DNA from: G963668185 sp965237445
Lineage (GTDB): Bacteria; Chloroflexota; Dehalococcoidia; Lucifugimonadales; G963668185
Direction: 5' to 3'
Assembly: GCA_965237445.1 (NCBI GenBank)
Contig: OZ250142.1
Location: 1,984,001-2,048,000, forward strand
DNA: 64,000 bases
Shown: one piece after another, positions 34,582-46,968 of the stretch
How positions within the stretch are numbered: the stretch's first letter is position 1
Layout: each line of letters begins with the position of its first letter
The notes under the pieces: generated by a model
Told to the model about the DNA's origin: nothing
Databases searched by the model: none
What the model saw: the letters and a program-made list of their open reading frames with translations, nothing else
Program-made: the position numbers and the translations under genes

Positions 34582-35148
34582 TCAGCCCGAATTCAACCTG
34601 GATTCTATGCGGGCCAGAATGTCCCGAATTTCGACTAGCACGTCGGAGCCTCCTGACGCAGGTGCGGCTGGTTCTGGAGAAGCGCCGATGTCGATTACCA
34701 ATTGGCGCTGCCTCAGGATTGCATTGCGCATCTCTTCGGCTGCCACTATGCCCACGAGGTTGCCTTCCGAGCTAGCCTCCGGGCCGGACTGGCCCGCTGT
34801 CTCGATTCGAAGTCCCCGCAGTTTGCAGTACCTCATCAGGGGGCCATCGTGCAGGCGTACATCGGTGATCCTGTCCAGGGGAATAGTTGCCTCGGAACGA
34901 AAGAAGACTCCCTTGGTGATTTCAACGGCCTGCGAAGTCAGCCGAGCGGACACACGCTTCATGTATTCACGAAAATACCAGCGACTTAACGGCAACCATA
35001 TTGGAATGAAGAGAATTCCTACTAAGGTTACTATCAAGATCAGGGTTACGTAGATTGTTCCGTGCTGGGCTATAGCGGGGTCGAACTCCGCCGTGAAGAG
35101 GGTTTCGCCGGTCACTCCAGACTGGTCCGATGATTCTGAATCTCTCAT
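34582..35148 (-). CDS. PH-domain (bPH_2) membrane protein
   Basis: 188 residues. One or two N-terminal helices (GTIYVTLILIVTLVGILFIP) are followed by a bacterial PH-like domain: RLTSQAVEITKGVFFRSEAT, IPLDRITDVRLHDGPLMRYC and LRIETAGQSGPE, the DUF304/YdbS pattern with IPLDRITDV. A Pro/Ala linker and a charged C-terminal helix (VLVEIRDILARIESRLNSG) follow. The function of such proteins is not established in detail; several affect membrane or antibiotic stress. Convergent with the LLM gene. Confidence 0.85.
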   Translation of the reverse strand: MRDSESSDQSGVTGETLFTAEFDPAIAQHGTIYVTLILIVTLVGILFIPIWLPLSRWYFREYMKRVSARLTSQAVEITKGVFFRSEATIPLDRITDVRLHDGPLMRYCKLRGLRIETAGQSGPEASSEGNLVGIVAAEEMRNAILRQRQLVIDIGASPEPAAPASGGSDVLVEIRDILARIESRLNSG

Positions 35149-35272
35149 CTAACGGCGCCTCCGAATGATGCGTTTTCAACTCTAGAAGGGCGGATTCTAC
35201 ACTCTCTTGCGGGTTACCAGTCGAGGGGTGGCAGTGACTGTTCATGCGGGTGCCACTCGCATTGCTCGGGGC

Positions 35273-36060
35273 TCACCGCGCACCGTCGAGGCCGAGGAGC
35301 GAGCTTATCGCGCGGGCGACGAGAGAGGCGGCGAGTCTCACCTTGAACCGGTTGTCCCGGAGGGGTTGAGCACCTTGGACGGCATAATTCCCGACCGACT
35401 CAGGGTCTACGTCGGCGATGGACACGCCCCGAAGCGCCTCCTCCGATTGGGAAGCGCCCCAGGGCGTCGGGGCCACTCCGCCGAGCACAATGGAGGCACG
35501 CTCGACGACGCCTGCCCCCACCTGGAGGCTGGCGGCCACGCTGGCGAGCGCGAATTCCTGAGGCTGGCGCTTCCTTGCCTTCAGATAAACACTGATTTGG
35601 CCCGGAGCAGGCGTAGGGACGAAAACGCTCGTAAGAATCTCTCCTATTTCCAGCGCGGTTTCCGCCCGGATGTTTTGCTCGGGCCCTACGAAGAACTCCT
35701 CCAGCGGCAGAGTCCTCGATCCGTGCGGGCCGGTTATGGACGCGCTGGCGCCGAGCGCGAGGAGGACGGGGGCAAGGTCCGACGGGTGGACGATGTAGCA
35801 GTCGGCTCCGCCCAGGATGGCGTGGTACTTGCTACTTCCGTCGACCGCGAAGCAGGACGCGCCGCCCTTCTTCAGGCAGTCGAACAGCGTGCTGCGGTAG
35901 TACCAGCAGCGCGGCCTCTGGCACAGGTTGCCGCCAACAGTACCCACGTTGCGTATCTGAGGCGTAGCGGTCGCGCCGACTGCTTGCGCCAGGGCGGGGG
36001 CTTGCCTGACAGATCGGCGTCGCCAGGGCTCATGTGACTCAGGTCCGGCGTCTGCTGCAC
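35273..36060 (-). pseudogene. Molybdenum hydroxylase FAD subunit (CoxM/XdhB type), N-terminally truncated
   Basis: The readable frame from 35947 encodes MGTVGGNLCQRPRCWYYRST, the FAD-binding signature, then EGADCYIVHPSDLAPVLLAL-like sequence, PLEEFFVGPEQNI and the C-terminal FAD domain to 35273. Upstream the same frame continues (QAPALAQAVGATATPQIRNV) to about 36030 and then fades, with a probable further frameshift. The first 80-100 residues of a normal subunit (about 290-330 aa) are missing and no start codon remains. It lies on the same strand as, and 2.4 kb downstream of, the coxL/coxS remnants, with a foreign-looking gene between them. Not functional. Confidence 0.75.
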
Positions 36061-36416
36061 CTCACCGAAGAGGCACGAGATGAGGCTTTTGCCTTAGGGA
36101 AGGTCCATGTTTCGGAATTCGGACCTTGAGGTCTGAATGGTTGGCGCGACGGAGTGGTCCAGACCAGAACGTCGCTGGAGGGTGTGCAAGCCGTGGCGCT
36201 TTGCGCATGATACGTCAGGACACTGACGGTTCCCGCCATGTGTTGTGAATGACATCACTAACTTGACAGCAACGGCCTGACTTATCTACGGTTCCGGCGA
36301 CTGGTCGTGCTTTCTTGTCCGGCAGGCAGTGTGAGTCATGCAATGGGACGAGGAGGCGCTGATTGGATTGTTCGGGGGTTCGTGAAAAGTCCCGGTATTT
36401 GAGGTAGGAGGAGCAC

Positions 36417-38405
36417 ATGTACTTGATAAGACGCATCGGTTTGGTGTTCGCCTGCCTGCTTGCAGTAGGCGCACTGGTTTTCGCAGTGGCCGCGTGCGGC
36501 GCTGCGGAGGAGGACGAGGCGGAAGAGACGGCGGCCAGCACGGAAGAGACGACTACCGAGGTCGCTGAAGAAGAGGCGATGACTGAGGAGGTGATGGAGG
36601 AGGAGGTTGTTGAAGAAGAGGAGATGGCTGAGGAGATGATGGAAGAGGAGGAAGTGGAGGCCGGCGCCTACGTTGCCGCGCCTGTGGTGGGAGAGATCTT
36701 CATAACCTCGGCATCCGAGATAACCGAGGACAATATCTTCAAGGCCCGCGGCCTGTCTGTCTGGACGGACGACACTCCGAACAGGAACAGCATCCTGAGA
36801 CTACGGGGCAATGATTATGTCTCCTGGGACTCCGACAAGAGAAGCTTTCCGGTCCCTCCCATGAGGCTTATGGCCGATACGCTGGTGGGCTTCCGTGGTG
36901 ACAATCCGATGGAGCCGTGGGACCTGAGGGCGCTCCCAAGCCTGGCCGAATCGTGGGAGTTCCCCGACGACAGGACCATAGTCTTCAATCTCAGGGAGGG
37001 CGTGCATTTTGCTGACAAACCCCCTGTAAACGGGCGGGAGCTGGTGGCCGACGACGTGGCCTACAGCTTCGAACGCCGCCTTCGCCCGGGAGGCCTCAAC
37101 GCCGGAGCTCTCGGACCGCTTACCAGCATCACGGCGCTGGACAACCGCACGGTCGAGTTCAAGTTTTCGGAGCCCTTCGCTCCATTCATGACCGTAATAG
37201 GAAAGGCTACCTACCTGATCCAGCCACCGGAGCCCGAGGAGGAGTTCGGAGGACTCGACGACTGGGAGGCTGCGATCTTAACCGGCCCGTGGACGGTGGA
37301 GGAATACGAGGTCGGTATCCTGACTTCCCATGTACGCAATGATAACTACTGGCGGGGCCCGAACGGGGTGACCGGGGAAGACCTACCCTACGTCGAGAAG
37401 ATTTTCGGCGTACTTATCCCGGACGAAGCGGCGGCGGTGGCGGCGTACAGGGGCGGCCTGCTCGACGCGGGACCCGCATGGCAGATATGGGGCGCTTGGG
37501 GCGCGCTGAAGGACCAAATGGTCACGTTCCTAGACAAGCCTGAGTTGCTGTACAACTACCACCCGGCGGGGGGAGGCGCCTGGACTACCTACTACTACGG
37601 CGCCAGGATGGCCCCGGGCAGCCCGTGGGAGAACAAGAAGATCCGTTGGGGCGTGGCGCTGTACAACGACATCAGCTTCGAGGCGTGGGCGCCCTGCTGT
37701 GGCGGCGCACAGCCAACCCGTTGGGCCGCCATGGACAATCCCTGGTTTGTCCCCACGGAGGAACTGACCCCGGACGGCCAGCAGTTCTATGTGAACTTCC
37801 CGGGTAACACCATGGACCTCGACAAGGCCCGTCAGTACATCCGCGAGGGGAAGATCGAGTTGGGCCTGGACCCTGATGAGCCGATCAAGACTACGATGAC
37901 AATCTCGCAGCCGGACACGGCTATCCTGGACATAGCGACCCGCATGGTGGCAGACCTAGCCAAGATCGGCATCGAGGCAGAGATCGTTGCCAACGACCGA
38001 GCCCAGTTCCAGTCCGTTCGCTCAGGCAATTTCACCGGGATGGTGGTTATGTACGATTCCTCCGGGACTGCGGAGGCCGACTCGCTATTCTATAACCGCT
38101 ACTACAGCGGCTCCGATCTCAACTTGCCCGGTGTCTCGGACCCCGTGCTGGATGAACTTATCCTAGAGGGCCGGCGTACCCTCGACCCGTTCGAGAGGCA
38201 AAAGATCTACCGGGACATCCAGATTATCATGGCTGAACAGCAGTACGACTGGGCCGTTCCGAACTGGACCAACGAGAACGTGTTCCCGGAGTGGGTGAAG
38301 AATCCCGGGCCATTCATTGCAGGGCACTGGGAACAGTACATGTACCTGACAGCATGGGCGGATCACGACCACTCGACCCGAACGAGTTGGGACTGGGAGG
38401 ACTAG
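36417..38405 (+). CDS. Oligopeptide-type ABC substrate-binding lipoprotein, orphan
   Basis: 662 residues. TAGGAGGAG gives a strong ribosome binding site. Signal peptide plus lipobox (AVGALVFAVAAC), then a remarkable Glu/Met-rich linker (residues about 30-85, e.g. EEVMEEEVVEEEEMAEEMM), then an SBP_bac_5 domain: PSLAESWEFPDDRTIVFNLR, EGVHFADKP, VADDVAYSFERRLRPGG, NDNYWRG and a complete C-terminal lobe. Such proteins deliver peptides or other solutes to DppBCDF-like permeases. No permease or ATPase gene is adjacent. The gene lies between truncated coxL and coxM remnants, on the opposite strand, with its own terminator. It looks like an insertion or rearrangement product. Confidence 0.9.
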   Translation: MYLIRRIGLVFACLLAVGALVFAVAACGAAEEDEAEETAASTEETTTEVAEEEAMTEEVMEEEVVEEEEMAEEMMEEEEVEAGAYVAAPVVGEIFITSASEITEDNIFKARGLSVWTDDTPNRNSILRLRGNDYVSWDSDKRSFPVPPMRLMADTLVGFRGDNPMEPWDLRALPSLAESWEFPDDRTIVFNLREGVHFADKPPVNGRELVADDVAYSFERRLRPGGLNAGALGPLTSITALDNRTVEFKFSEPFAPFMTVIGKATYLIQPPEPEEEFGGLDDWEAAILTGPWTVEEYEVGILTSHVRNDNYWRGPNGVTGEDLPYVEKIFGVLIPDEAAAVAAYRGGLLDAGPAWQIWGAWGALKDQMVTFLDKPELLYNYHPAGGGAWTTYYYGARMAPGSPWENKKIRWGVALYNDISFEAWAPCCGGAQPTRWAAMDNPWFVPTEELTPDGQQFYVNFPGNTMDLDKARQYIREGKIELGLDPDEPIKTTMTISQPDTAILDIATRMVADLAKIGIEAEIVANDRAQFQSVRSGNFTGMVVMYDSSGTAEADSLFYNRYYSGSDLNLPGVSDPVLDELILEGRRTLDPFERQKIYRDIQIIMAEQQYDWAVPNWTNENVFPEWVKNPGPFIAGHWEQYMYLTAWADHDHSTRTSWDWED

Positions 38406-38437
38406 GCGCAGAACGCCCCTAGACACGGACGTTAATC

Positions 38438-38475
38438 AACGGAAGGGCAACCTGAGACTCAGTTGTCCTTCCGTT
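38438..38475 (+). terminator. Hairpin terminator after the orphan binding-protein gene
   Basis: AACGGAAGGGCAAC and GTTGTCCTTCCGTT form a 14-bp stem with one G-T pair around a 10-nt loop, 33 bp after the stop codon. No T-run follows, so it may act as a terminator or as a transcript 3' stabiliser. Its right arm abuts the end of the truncated coxL frame. Confidence 0.6.
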
Positions 38476-39373
38476 ACCTTAGGCCCCACCTCATGACTGG
38501 GCCAAGACCTGATTGGGCCTGCCTGACGCCCACTCTGAGCCTTGTGATGGTGGCGTGGCGATGGGGACCCGCCACGAACTCCTCCTCTCGCGTGAGTTCG
38601 ATCTTTACCGGCTTTCCCGAAAGGCGAGCCAGAATGGCAGTGATCGCCGCCAGCCGGGTCTCGTCCTTGTTCCCGTACCCCGCACCCATGTGGGGGGCTA
38701 TAACCCGCACGTCCTGCCTGGGGATGCCCAGCGAAAGGGAGAGGCACAGACGGTCGGCGTGTATGCCGCGGGTCGACTTCCAGACTGTGAGGCGCGCGCC
38801 GTCCCACGCGGCGATCGCGACCCTCGGTTCCAGTGACGCGCTTGAGTGTGCCTGGGTGGCGAACTCGTCCTCGAAGACGCGGTCGGCCTGGGCAAGCCCC
38901 TCATCCACGTTGCCACGCTCGAGCGTAAGCGACTTGCTGCCCACGAGGTTGCCGCCGTCGTGCACCTCGGGCGCGCCTGATTGCATCGCCTCGACGGGAT
39001 CGGTGACGAACGGCAGAGGCTCGTAGCTTACATCGACCAGCCGCAACGCTTCCTGCGCCGTTTCCTCGTCTACGGCGGCAACCGCGGCCACCTCGTCGCC
39101 GACGTACCTCACTTTGGTGTCCAGGATGGGCACGTCAGGCGCTACGCGGCCGTCCGGCACGTCGAACGGCGTCAAGACTGTGTACACGCCGGGAAGCCTG
39201 GCTGCCACGTAGGCATCGACCGCTAGGATGCGCGCGTGAGGGTGCGGGCTGCGCAGAATCTTGCCATGCAGCATCCCAGGCAACCGGATATCGGCAGTGA
39301 ATTTCGCTTGTCCGGTGAGCTTCTCAGGCAGGTCGCGCCGTGGCATGGAGACGCCGACGTTTGCGGGGGACAT
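38474..39373 (-). pseudogene. Molybdopterin-binding subunit of a molybdenum hydroxylase (CoxL/XdhA type), C-terminally truncated
   Basis: Of a normal 750-800 residues only about 285 remain. The N-terminal substrate/Mo domain is recognisable: RRDLPEKLTGQAKFTADIRL, ILRSPHPHARILAVD, VRYVGDEVAAVAAVDEETAQ, DEFATQAHSSASLEPRVAIA and PHMGAGYGNKDETRLAAITA. After ITRLRVGVR the sequence stops resembling the family and ends in 14 unrelated residues at 38474. The molybdopterin-contacting C-terminal domains are gone, so no catalysis is possible. It directly follows the small-subunit gene (6-bp gap), as in functional operons. Confidence 0.85.
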
Positions 39374-39379
39374 GTGCGG

Positions 39380-39856
39380 CTACGCCTTCGAGAGCAGCCG
39401 CGCTGCCTCCCGGACAGACGCTATGATGCGGCCGTAGGCGTTGCAGCGGCAGATGTTGCCGGATAGGGCGAGGCGGACCTGTTCCTCAGTAGGCGCGGGG
39501 TTGGCGTCGAGCAGGGCCTTCGCGCTCATCAGGAATCCCGGGGTGCAGAAGCCGCACTGGCCGCCATCGTTGTTCAGGAAAGCCGTCTGCAGGGGGTGCA
39601 GTCGCTCCAGGTTGCCCAGACTCTCGACGGTGGTTACGGCGCGGGGCCCCACCTGCAGCGCGAGCAGTTGGCAGGAGTAGACCGGCTTGCCGTCCAACAG
39701 TACGGTGCAAGCGCCACACTCGCCACGGTCGCAGCCGCGCTTAGCTCCCGTCAGATCGAGCTCCTCGCGCAGCGTCCGCAGCAAAGTCCAGCGGTGGTCC
39801 ACCTCCAGCTAGTGCCGTCGGCCATTGACATCGAGGGTGATTCGACGGCGGTGCAT
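39380..39856 (-). pseudogene. 2Fe-2S subunit of a molybdenum hydroxylase (CoxS type) with early amber stop
   Basis: From an ATG at 39856 the frame reads RRITLDVNGRRH, then TAG (39809-39811), then LEVDHRWTLLRTLREELDLT in the same frame, exactly where a normal CoxS has one residue. The rest is complete: CDRGECGACTVLLDGKPVYS for the plant-type cluster and GQCGFCTPGFLMSAKALLD plus CRCNAYGRI for the second cluster. Translation could only begin at a GTG after the stop, giving a protein without its first beta strands. Since coxL and coxM are also truncated, the whole operon is dead. The 306 bp upstream (39857-40162) hold no gene. Confidence 0.85.
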
Positions 39857-40162
39857 CAGCCTAAGCGTCCTTGAAAGCGGCTATCGGAATCCCTGATTTT
39901 GAGAGCTGTATACAAGGAGTCTAATGGCAAGGGTGTCTTCCTCTACTTCCTGGACTTAATCTCGTAGTGGTTCGCATGGTGATAGCGCAATCAGGGCAGG
40001 CCGACTTTCGTAGCTGAACACGTAAGCATTTGGCTGCCCGGCCAGGCGCGAGAGAGGCCATTGGAGACCGGCGCGACGTTGTCTGAGACGCTGGGCAAGT
40101 CATCCCCCAAGGGTCAGCATTGGATTGTAGAAGAAGCACGCATTCGAATCAGAGAGTGACCT

Positions 40163-43274
<3,112 letters not shown>

Positions 43275-43310
43275 GGCGTCGCAAGTGCATTATGAAAGGA
43301 GCAGCCACCG

Positions 43311-44499
43311 ATGGGACGAGGCTTTCGTAGCCACCGTCACGTGTTCTTGGCTTTCTTGGCCGGAGGCTCAATTGCCGTAACTGTCGTGGCGTTTGCGCTT
43401 CTGGTGATGTTCTGGGGGTGGTTGAGCAATGGACAATCCGGCAGCACGACGATAGGAACGTCGCCCTGGTCCTGGCAGGTCTGGTCGCATTGCCGCTGGC
43501 AGCATGGCGCGGCATCGTGGCAGATCGACAGGCAGTAACGGCGCAACAAGGTCTGCTGAATGAGCGTTACCAGAAGGCTGCAGAGATGCTTGGCAACGAA
43601 GTCCTTTCAGTCAGGTTGGCCGGAATTTTCGTGCTTCAACGCCTCGCTACGCAGCGTCCGGGGCAATATCATGTCCAAGTCATACGCTTGTTCTGCGCTT
43701 TCATTCGGCTACCCACCAGGGACCAGAACCTCGAACCGGGCAATTCGTCATTTTGGCAAGGGGCTGTACTGGGAATTCGCCAGGACGTTGAGTCTGTCCT
43801 AGACGCAATTGGATCTCGAGAGGAGACGCCAAGAGTCATTGGGCGAAGGGCGGATGTTAGATGGGATTTTCGTGAGGCCAATCTTAGCGGAGCGCAGATT
43901 CTAAACGCGGATCTGTCAAAAGCCATGTTCCAAAACTCGAACCTGTCCAACGTCAACTTTGCGAATACGGATCTGACTGGTGCGAACTTTTCTAACGCAA
44001 ACTTGTCAATGGCCCAGTTCTATGAAGTCGACTTCACGGGAGTACACCTCTTGTCCGCGAACCTGTCGGGCGCAATGCTCCAAGACGCCGAGATGGTCAG
44101 GCTGAGTCTCCATAACGTGAACTTGTCGGATGCTAATCTCGGGCGAGCCAGTCGAATCTTCAGGGTTCCAACGTAGCCAGCGCGTGGCTTGATGGCGCAG
44201 ACTTGACCGGTGTGAACTTCCTGAAGGCAGACTTGTCTAAAGCGCGGCTCGATAGGGCAGACTTAACCGGCGCGAAGTTTCTGGACGCCGACCTGACTGA
44301 TGCGAACATTTCCGAGTCGAACCTTTCAGGCGTCAGGTTCTCTAATGACGGCCTGCAGGCAGCGAAAGGGTTGACCCAAACCCAAATTGATCAGGCTCGG
44401 GCAGACCCGGACAATCCACCCAAACTCGTAGACGTTCTTGACACTGAAACCGGCAAGCAGTTGGTTTGGCGAGGGCAGGCACCCAACGAAAAGGCGTAG
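43311..44499 (+). pseudogene. Membrane-anchored pentapeptide-repeat protein, two frameshifts
   Basis: The ATG at 43311 encodes a helix (FLAFLAGGSIAVTVVAFALL) and GWLSNGQSGSTTI. The frame then shifts near 43450 into RNVALVLAGLVALPLAAWRG, IVADRQAVTAQQGLLNERYQ and a helical region with LAGIFVLQRLATQRP. Pentapeptide repeats A(D/N)LS start near 43880 (FREANLSGAQILNADLSKAM), break again near 44155 and continue as LDGADLTGVNFLKADLSKAR to 44499. The architecture (membrane helix, then GIFVLQRLA region, then repeats) is common for pentapeptide proteins of unknown role. Joining the three frames gives one coherent protein of about 390 residues. It immediately follows hsdR, which is also dead. Confidence 0.8.
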
Positions 44500-44839
44500 G
44501 TCCGTCCCAAGAAAGACTTAATGACAAGGAGGTCACGTATAGCCACGATAAGCTCCATTGCTTGACGTCATAGACGTCACTTCTATCTGCTCAGCACGTC
44601 ATTGACATCCTATTTCGCCAACCGAAGGCGCAGGTTATAAGGTCTAGACTGTCTCCGATGTGGAGGAGCATCATCACTTAGCAGAACCAATCTCTAACCC
44701 TCTATCAGGACCTCCCACAAAAGGATTGGCAGTTCGGTATGCCTCGGCCCACTAACGAGGACTCGAACAGAGCCGAATCGGTCGATCTTGCCTTCAACCG
44801 GTTCTGAGATCCACCTCCCACGAATACCGCAGCATTTCG
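44500..44839. other. Gene-free stretch
   Basis: No frame with coding character was found on either strand. A minus-strand ORF overlapping 44694-45326 lies mostly antisense to the IS5-like remnant and has no recognisable motifs. It contains a short palindromic run (GACGTCATAGACGTC, 44565-44579) whose role, if any, is unknown. Confidence 0.5.
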
Positions 44840-45395
44840 TTGCTATTGCTTCCCAGGCATGACGATGCGCGGCAGCGAGGCTTCCGTCCCAGGACGCTGG
44901 CAGGTGACAGGGGCTACGACACTCGGCAGTGTGTGAAGGACATGCGTGATCGGGGACTGACGCCGCATGTGGCTCAGCGAGCTCACTCGGCGATAGATGG
45001 TCGGACAACACAGCATACAGGCTATGGAGTGAGCCAGAAGATTCGCAAGCGGGTAGAGAGATGTTCGGGTGGATGAAGACGGTGGAGGGATTCGCCGCAC
45101 TCGATATCGTGGTGTGGAGCGCACGGGACTGGCGGGGTACTTCGTGGCTGCGGCCTACAATCTGGTCCGGATGGCGCACCTGGTGTCCTGTCAGGAGCCC
45201 CGGCCGTTCAGTCCGTGTGCCCTCCCAGGGCGTAGTGCGCCTAAAACGGCCTGAAGGGGCCTCCAAGCCCCTGCGGACCACTCCTGAATCGGCTGACAGC
45301 GCCCCCATATCCGCCTTCAGTCTCACAAAACGCCGTCAATGCTCACTCACCCGACTGCGTCGAACCGTCACATGCCATTCTTCCGCAGCCTGCTA
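44840..45395 (+). pseudogene. IS5-like transposase 3' remnant with terminal repeat
   Basis: Three frames must be joined: RQRGFRPRTLAGDRGYDTRQ, CVKDMRDRGLTPHVAQ and HTGYGVSQKIRKRVER up to about 45060, then EMFGWMKTVEGF, then IRRTRYRGVERTGLAGYFVA AAYNLVRMAHL to about 45180. This is the C-terminal part of an IS5/IS1182-group transposase, with the last acidic motif region (the Glu in KRVE-[ERM]-FGWMKT). The N-terminal half and left end are absent. The right end TTCCGCAGCCTGCTA (45381-45395) matches the ends of the MITE at 13131-13277. Confidence 0.8.
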
Positions 45396-45666
45396 GACTT
45401 GGACCAGTTCTTGGGGGACAGGTCACTTTGCTGAGCGGATTGCCGCCGGCACCACCATTGACGTTGAGGTTACGGCAGGGCAGTCACTATTAGCGTGTCC
45501 TGCGCAAATCACGCGGACTTCGCAGAAGCGGGACTGATCAAGGTCAATAAGTTGCTTGTCAGCCCTGAGCCGGCCCAGGCTAGCCCTTGGTCAATTAACC
45601 AAGGCTCCTAGACTGCCGCTTCTCCTGTGGTCGCCTACCCTGACCCACCGGCTTCTCACGGCGTTT

Positions 45667-46830
45667 TCACACGCCCGCTTCCATCCACTGAAACAGGCCC
45701 TCTCCTCGCCAGTCTCGCGAGATCCCGGCGAAACGTCCCAGTTTGAGGCCGTCGATGTCTATTGAGGACTCTGCATGAAGGACGAGCTCACTGACTGCCT
45801 GGCCGACCGCGGGCGATATTCCAAATCCACCGGCGGATACCGTGAGGACCAGGAAGTTTGACGGGTTCTCCATGACCTCGATTACCGGGAGGCCGTCAGG
45901 GGTGCGCTCGGCGGCACCGGCCCAACTTCGAATCACCGGCACGGCATTCAGAGATGGGTAAAGCTCTCCCAGTAGCCCTGCGGCGTTCATGATCCATGGC
46001 GTGTTGGCGGTTTCCGGGCTCCGCATCCCGTCGACTTCCACGCCTTCTCGCGGGCCTACACCGTATGCGAGGTTGCCGCGCATCGTCTGCCTCCCATAGA
46101 GGTGCTGCCGGTAGACGGCGCCCGTCCACATGGGCTCAACGGGGGCCGTAACGATCAGTTCTTCCTTCGCCGTGGCAAGGGGTACGTGGACACCCACCTT
46201 CTCAGACAGAATGCCTATCTGCGGTCCGGCGGCGCAGACCACGAAGTCTGTGGAAAACTCGCCCTTGTCTGTTACAACCGCCTTCACCTTGTCGCCGGTC
46301 ACTCTAAAGTCTACCGCCGTCGTGTTCTGGTAGATCCGTGTGCCGTGGTCCTGGGCTGCCCAGGCATATCCCTGCGTTGCGCGCTGAGGGTTGAACTGTC
46401 CTCCGGCCGCCTTGTAGACCCCGCCCACGGCCTCCCTGGATACGATCGGCATCATCTCCCATACTGTCTTCGAGTCCACTACCTCAGCCGTCGCCCCATT
46501 CTCCCACTCCTCGGGTAGTGTTGACTTCATCAAGTCGAAGTCATCTTCGTTAAGAGCGACCTTAAGCGAGCCCGAACAAAACTCGGTAGGGTAGCCAAGG
46601 TCGTCCTGCATCACGGTCACCCAATGCTTTTCGGCTGCTGACACCAAACCGACTACCGGAGCAACGCGAGGACGCTGAAATGTTCCTCCATTTCGTCCAG
46701 AGGCCTCCCATCCAACTATGCCCTTCTCCAGCACGATGACATCCACACTGGCCTTGGAAAGCCACCAGGCCGAGCTGAGCCCTGACACGCCCCCACCCAC
46801 GATGACCACGTCGGCATGATCTACGTCCAT
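45667..46830 (-). CDS. FAD-dependent amine/amino-acid oxidoreductase (DAO family)
   Basis: 387 residues. The N-terminal FAD-binding motif ADVVIVGGGVSGLSSAWWLS ends in a Glu (VLEKG) that binds ribose. The family segment WEASGRNGGTFQRP is typical of sarcosine/glycine-oxidase-like proteins, and a C-terminal RSWAGAAERTPDGLPVIE with VLTVSAGGFGISPAVG is the usual FAD closure. Substrate is likely an N-methylated or simple amino acid by family, not proven. The ATG has CGGAG upstream. It lies 138 bp from a homocysteine S-methyltransferase-like gene on the same strand and near an ABC uptake operon, suggesting a methylated-amine utilisation locus. Confidence 0.9.
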   Translation of the reverse strand: MDVDHADVVIVGGGVSGLSSAWWLSKASVDVIVLEKGIVGWEASGRNGGTFQRPRVAPVVGLVSAAEKHWVTVMQDDLGYPTEFCSGSLKVALNEDDFDLMKSTLPEEWENGATAEVVDSKTVWEMMPIVSREAVGGVYKAAGGQFNPQRATQGYAWAAQDHGTRIYQNTTAVDFRVTGDKVKAVVTDKGEFSTDFVVCAAGPQIGILSEKVGVHVPLATAKEELIVTAPVEPMWTGAVYRQHLYGRQTMRGNLAYGVGPREGVEVDGMRSPETANTPWIMNAAGLLGELYPSLNAVPVIRSWAGAAERTPDGLPVIEVMENPSNFLVLTVSAGGFGISPAVGQAVSELVLHAESSIDIDGLKLGRFAGISRDWRGEGLFQWMEAGV

Positions 46831-46968
46831 CTGTTACTCCGGTGGCGGCAAGCAGCGTTCTTTGTCCCGACCAATGAACGAGCCCCTACGGATTCGGTCA
46901 CACCCCAATGTTCAACAATAAGCACCCACCCTTCACCATACCCGTCCTAACGTTGGGACCTAACAGCG

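Noticed and set aside
44694..45326. 210-codon minus-strand ORF over the IS5-like remnant
   Set aside because: Mostly antisense to recognisable transposase sequence and lacking motifs or a ribosome binding site.
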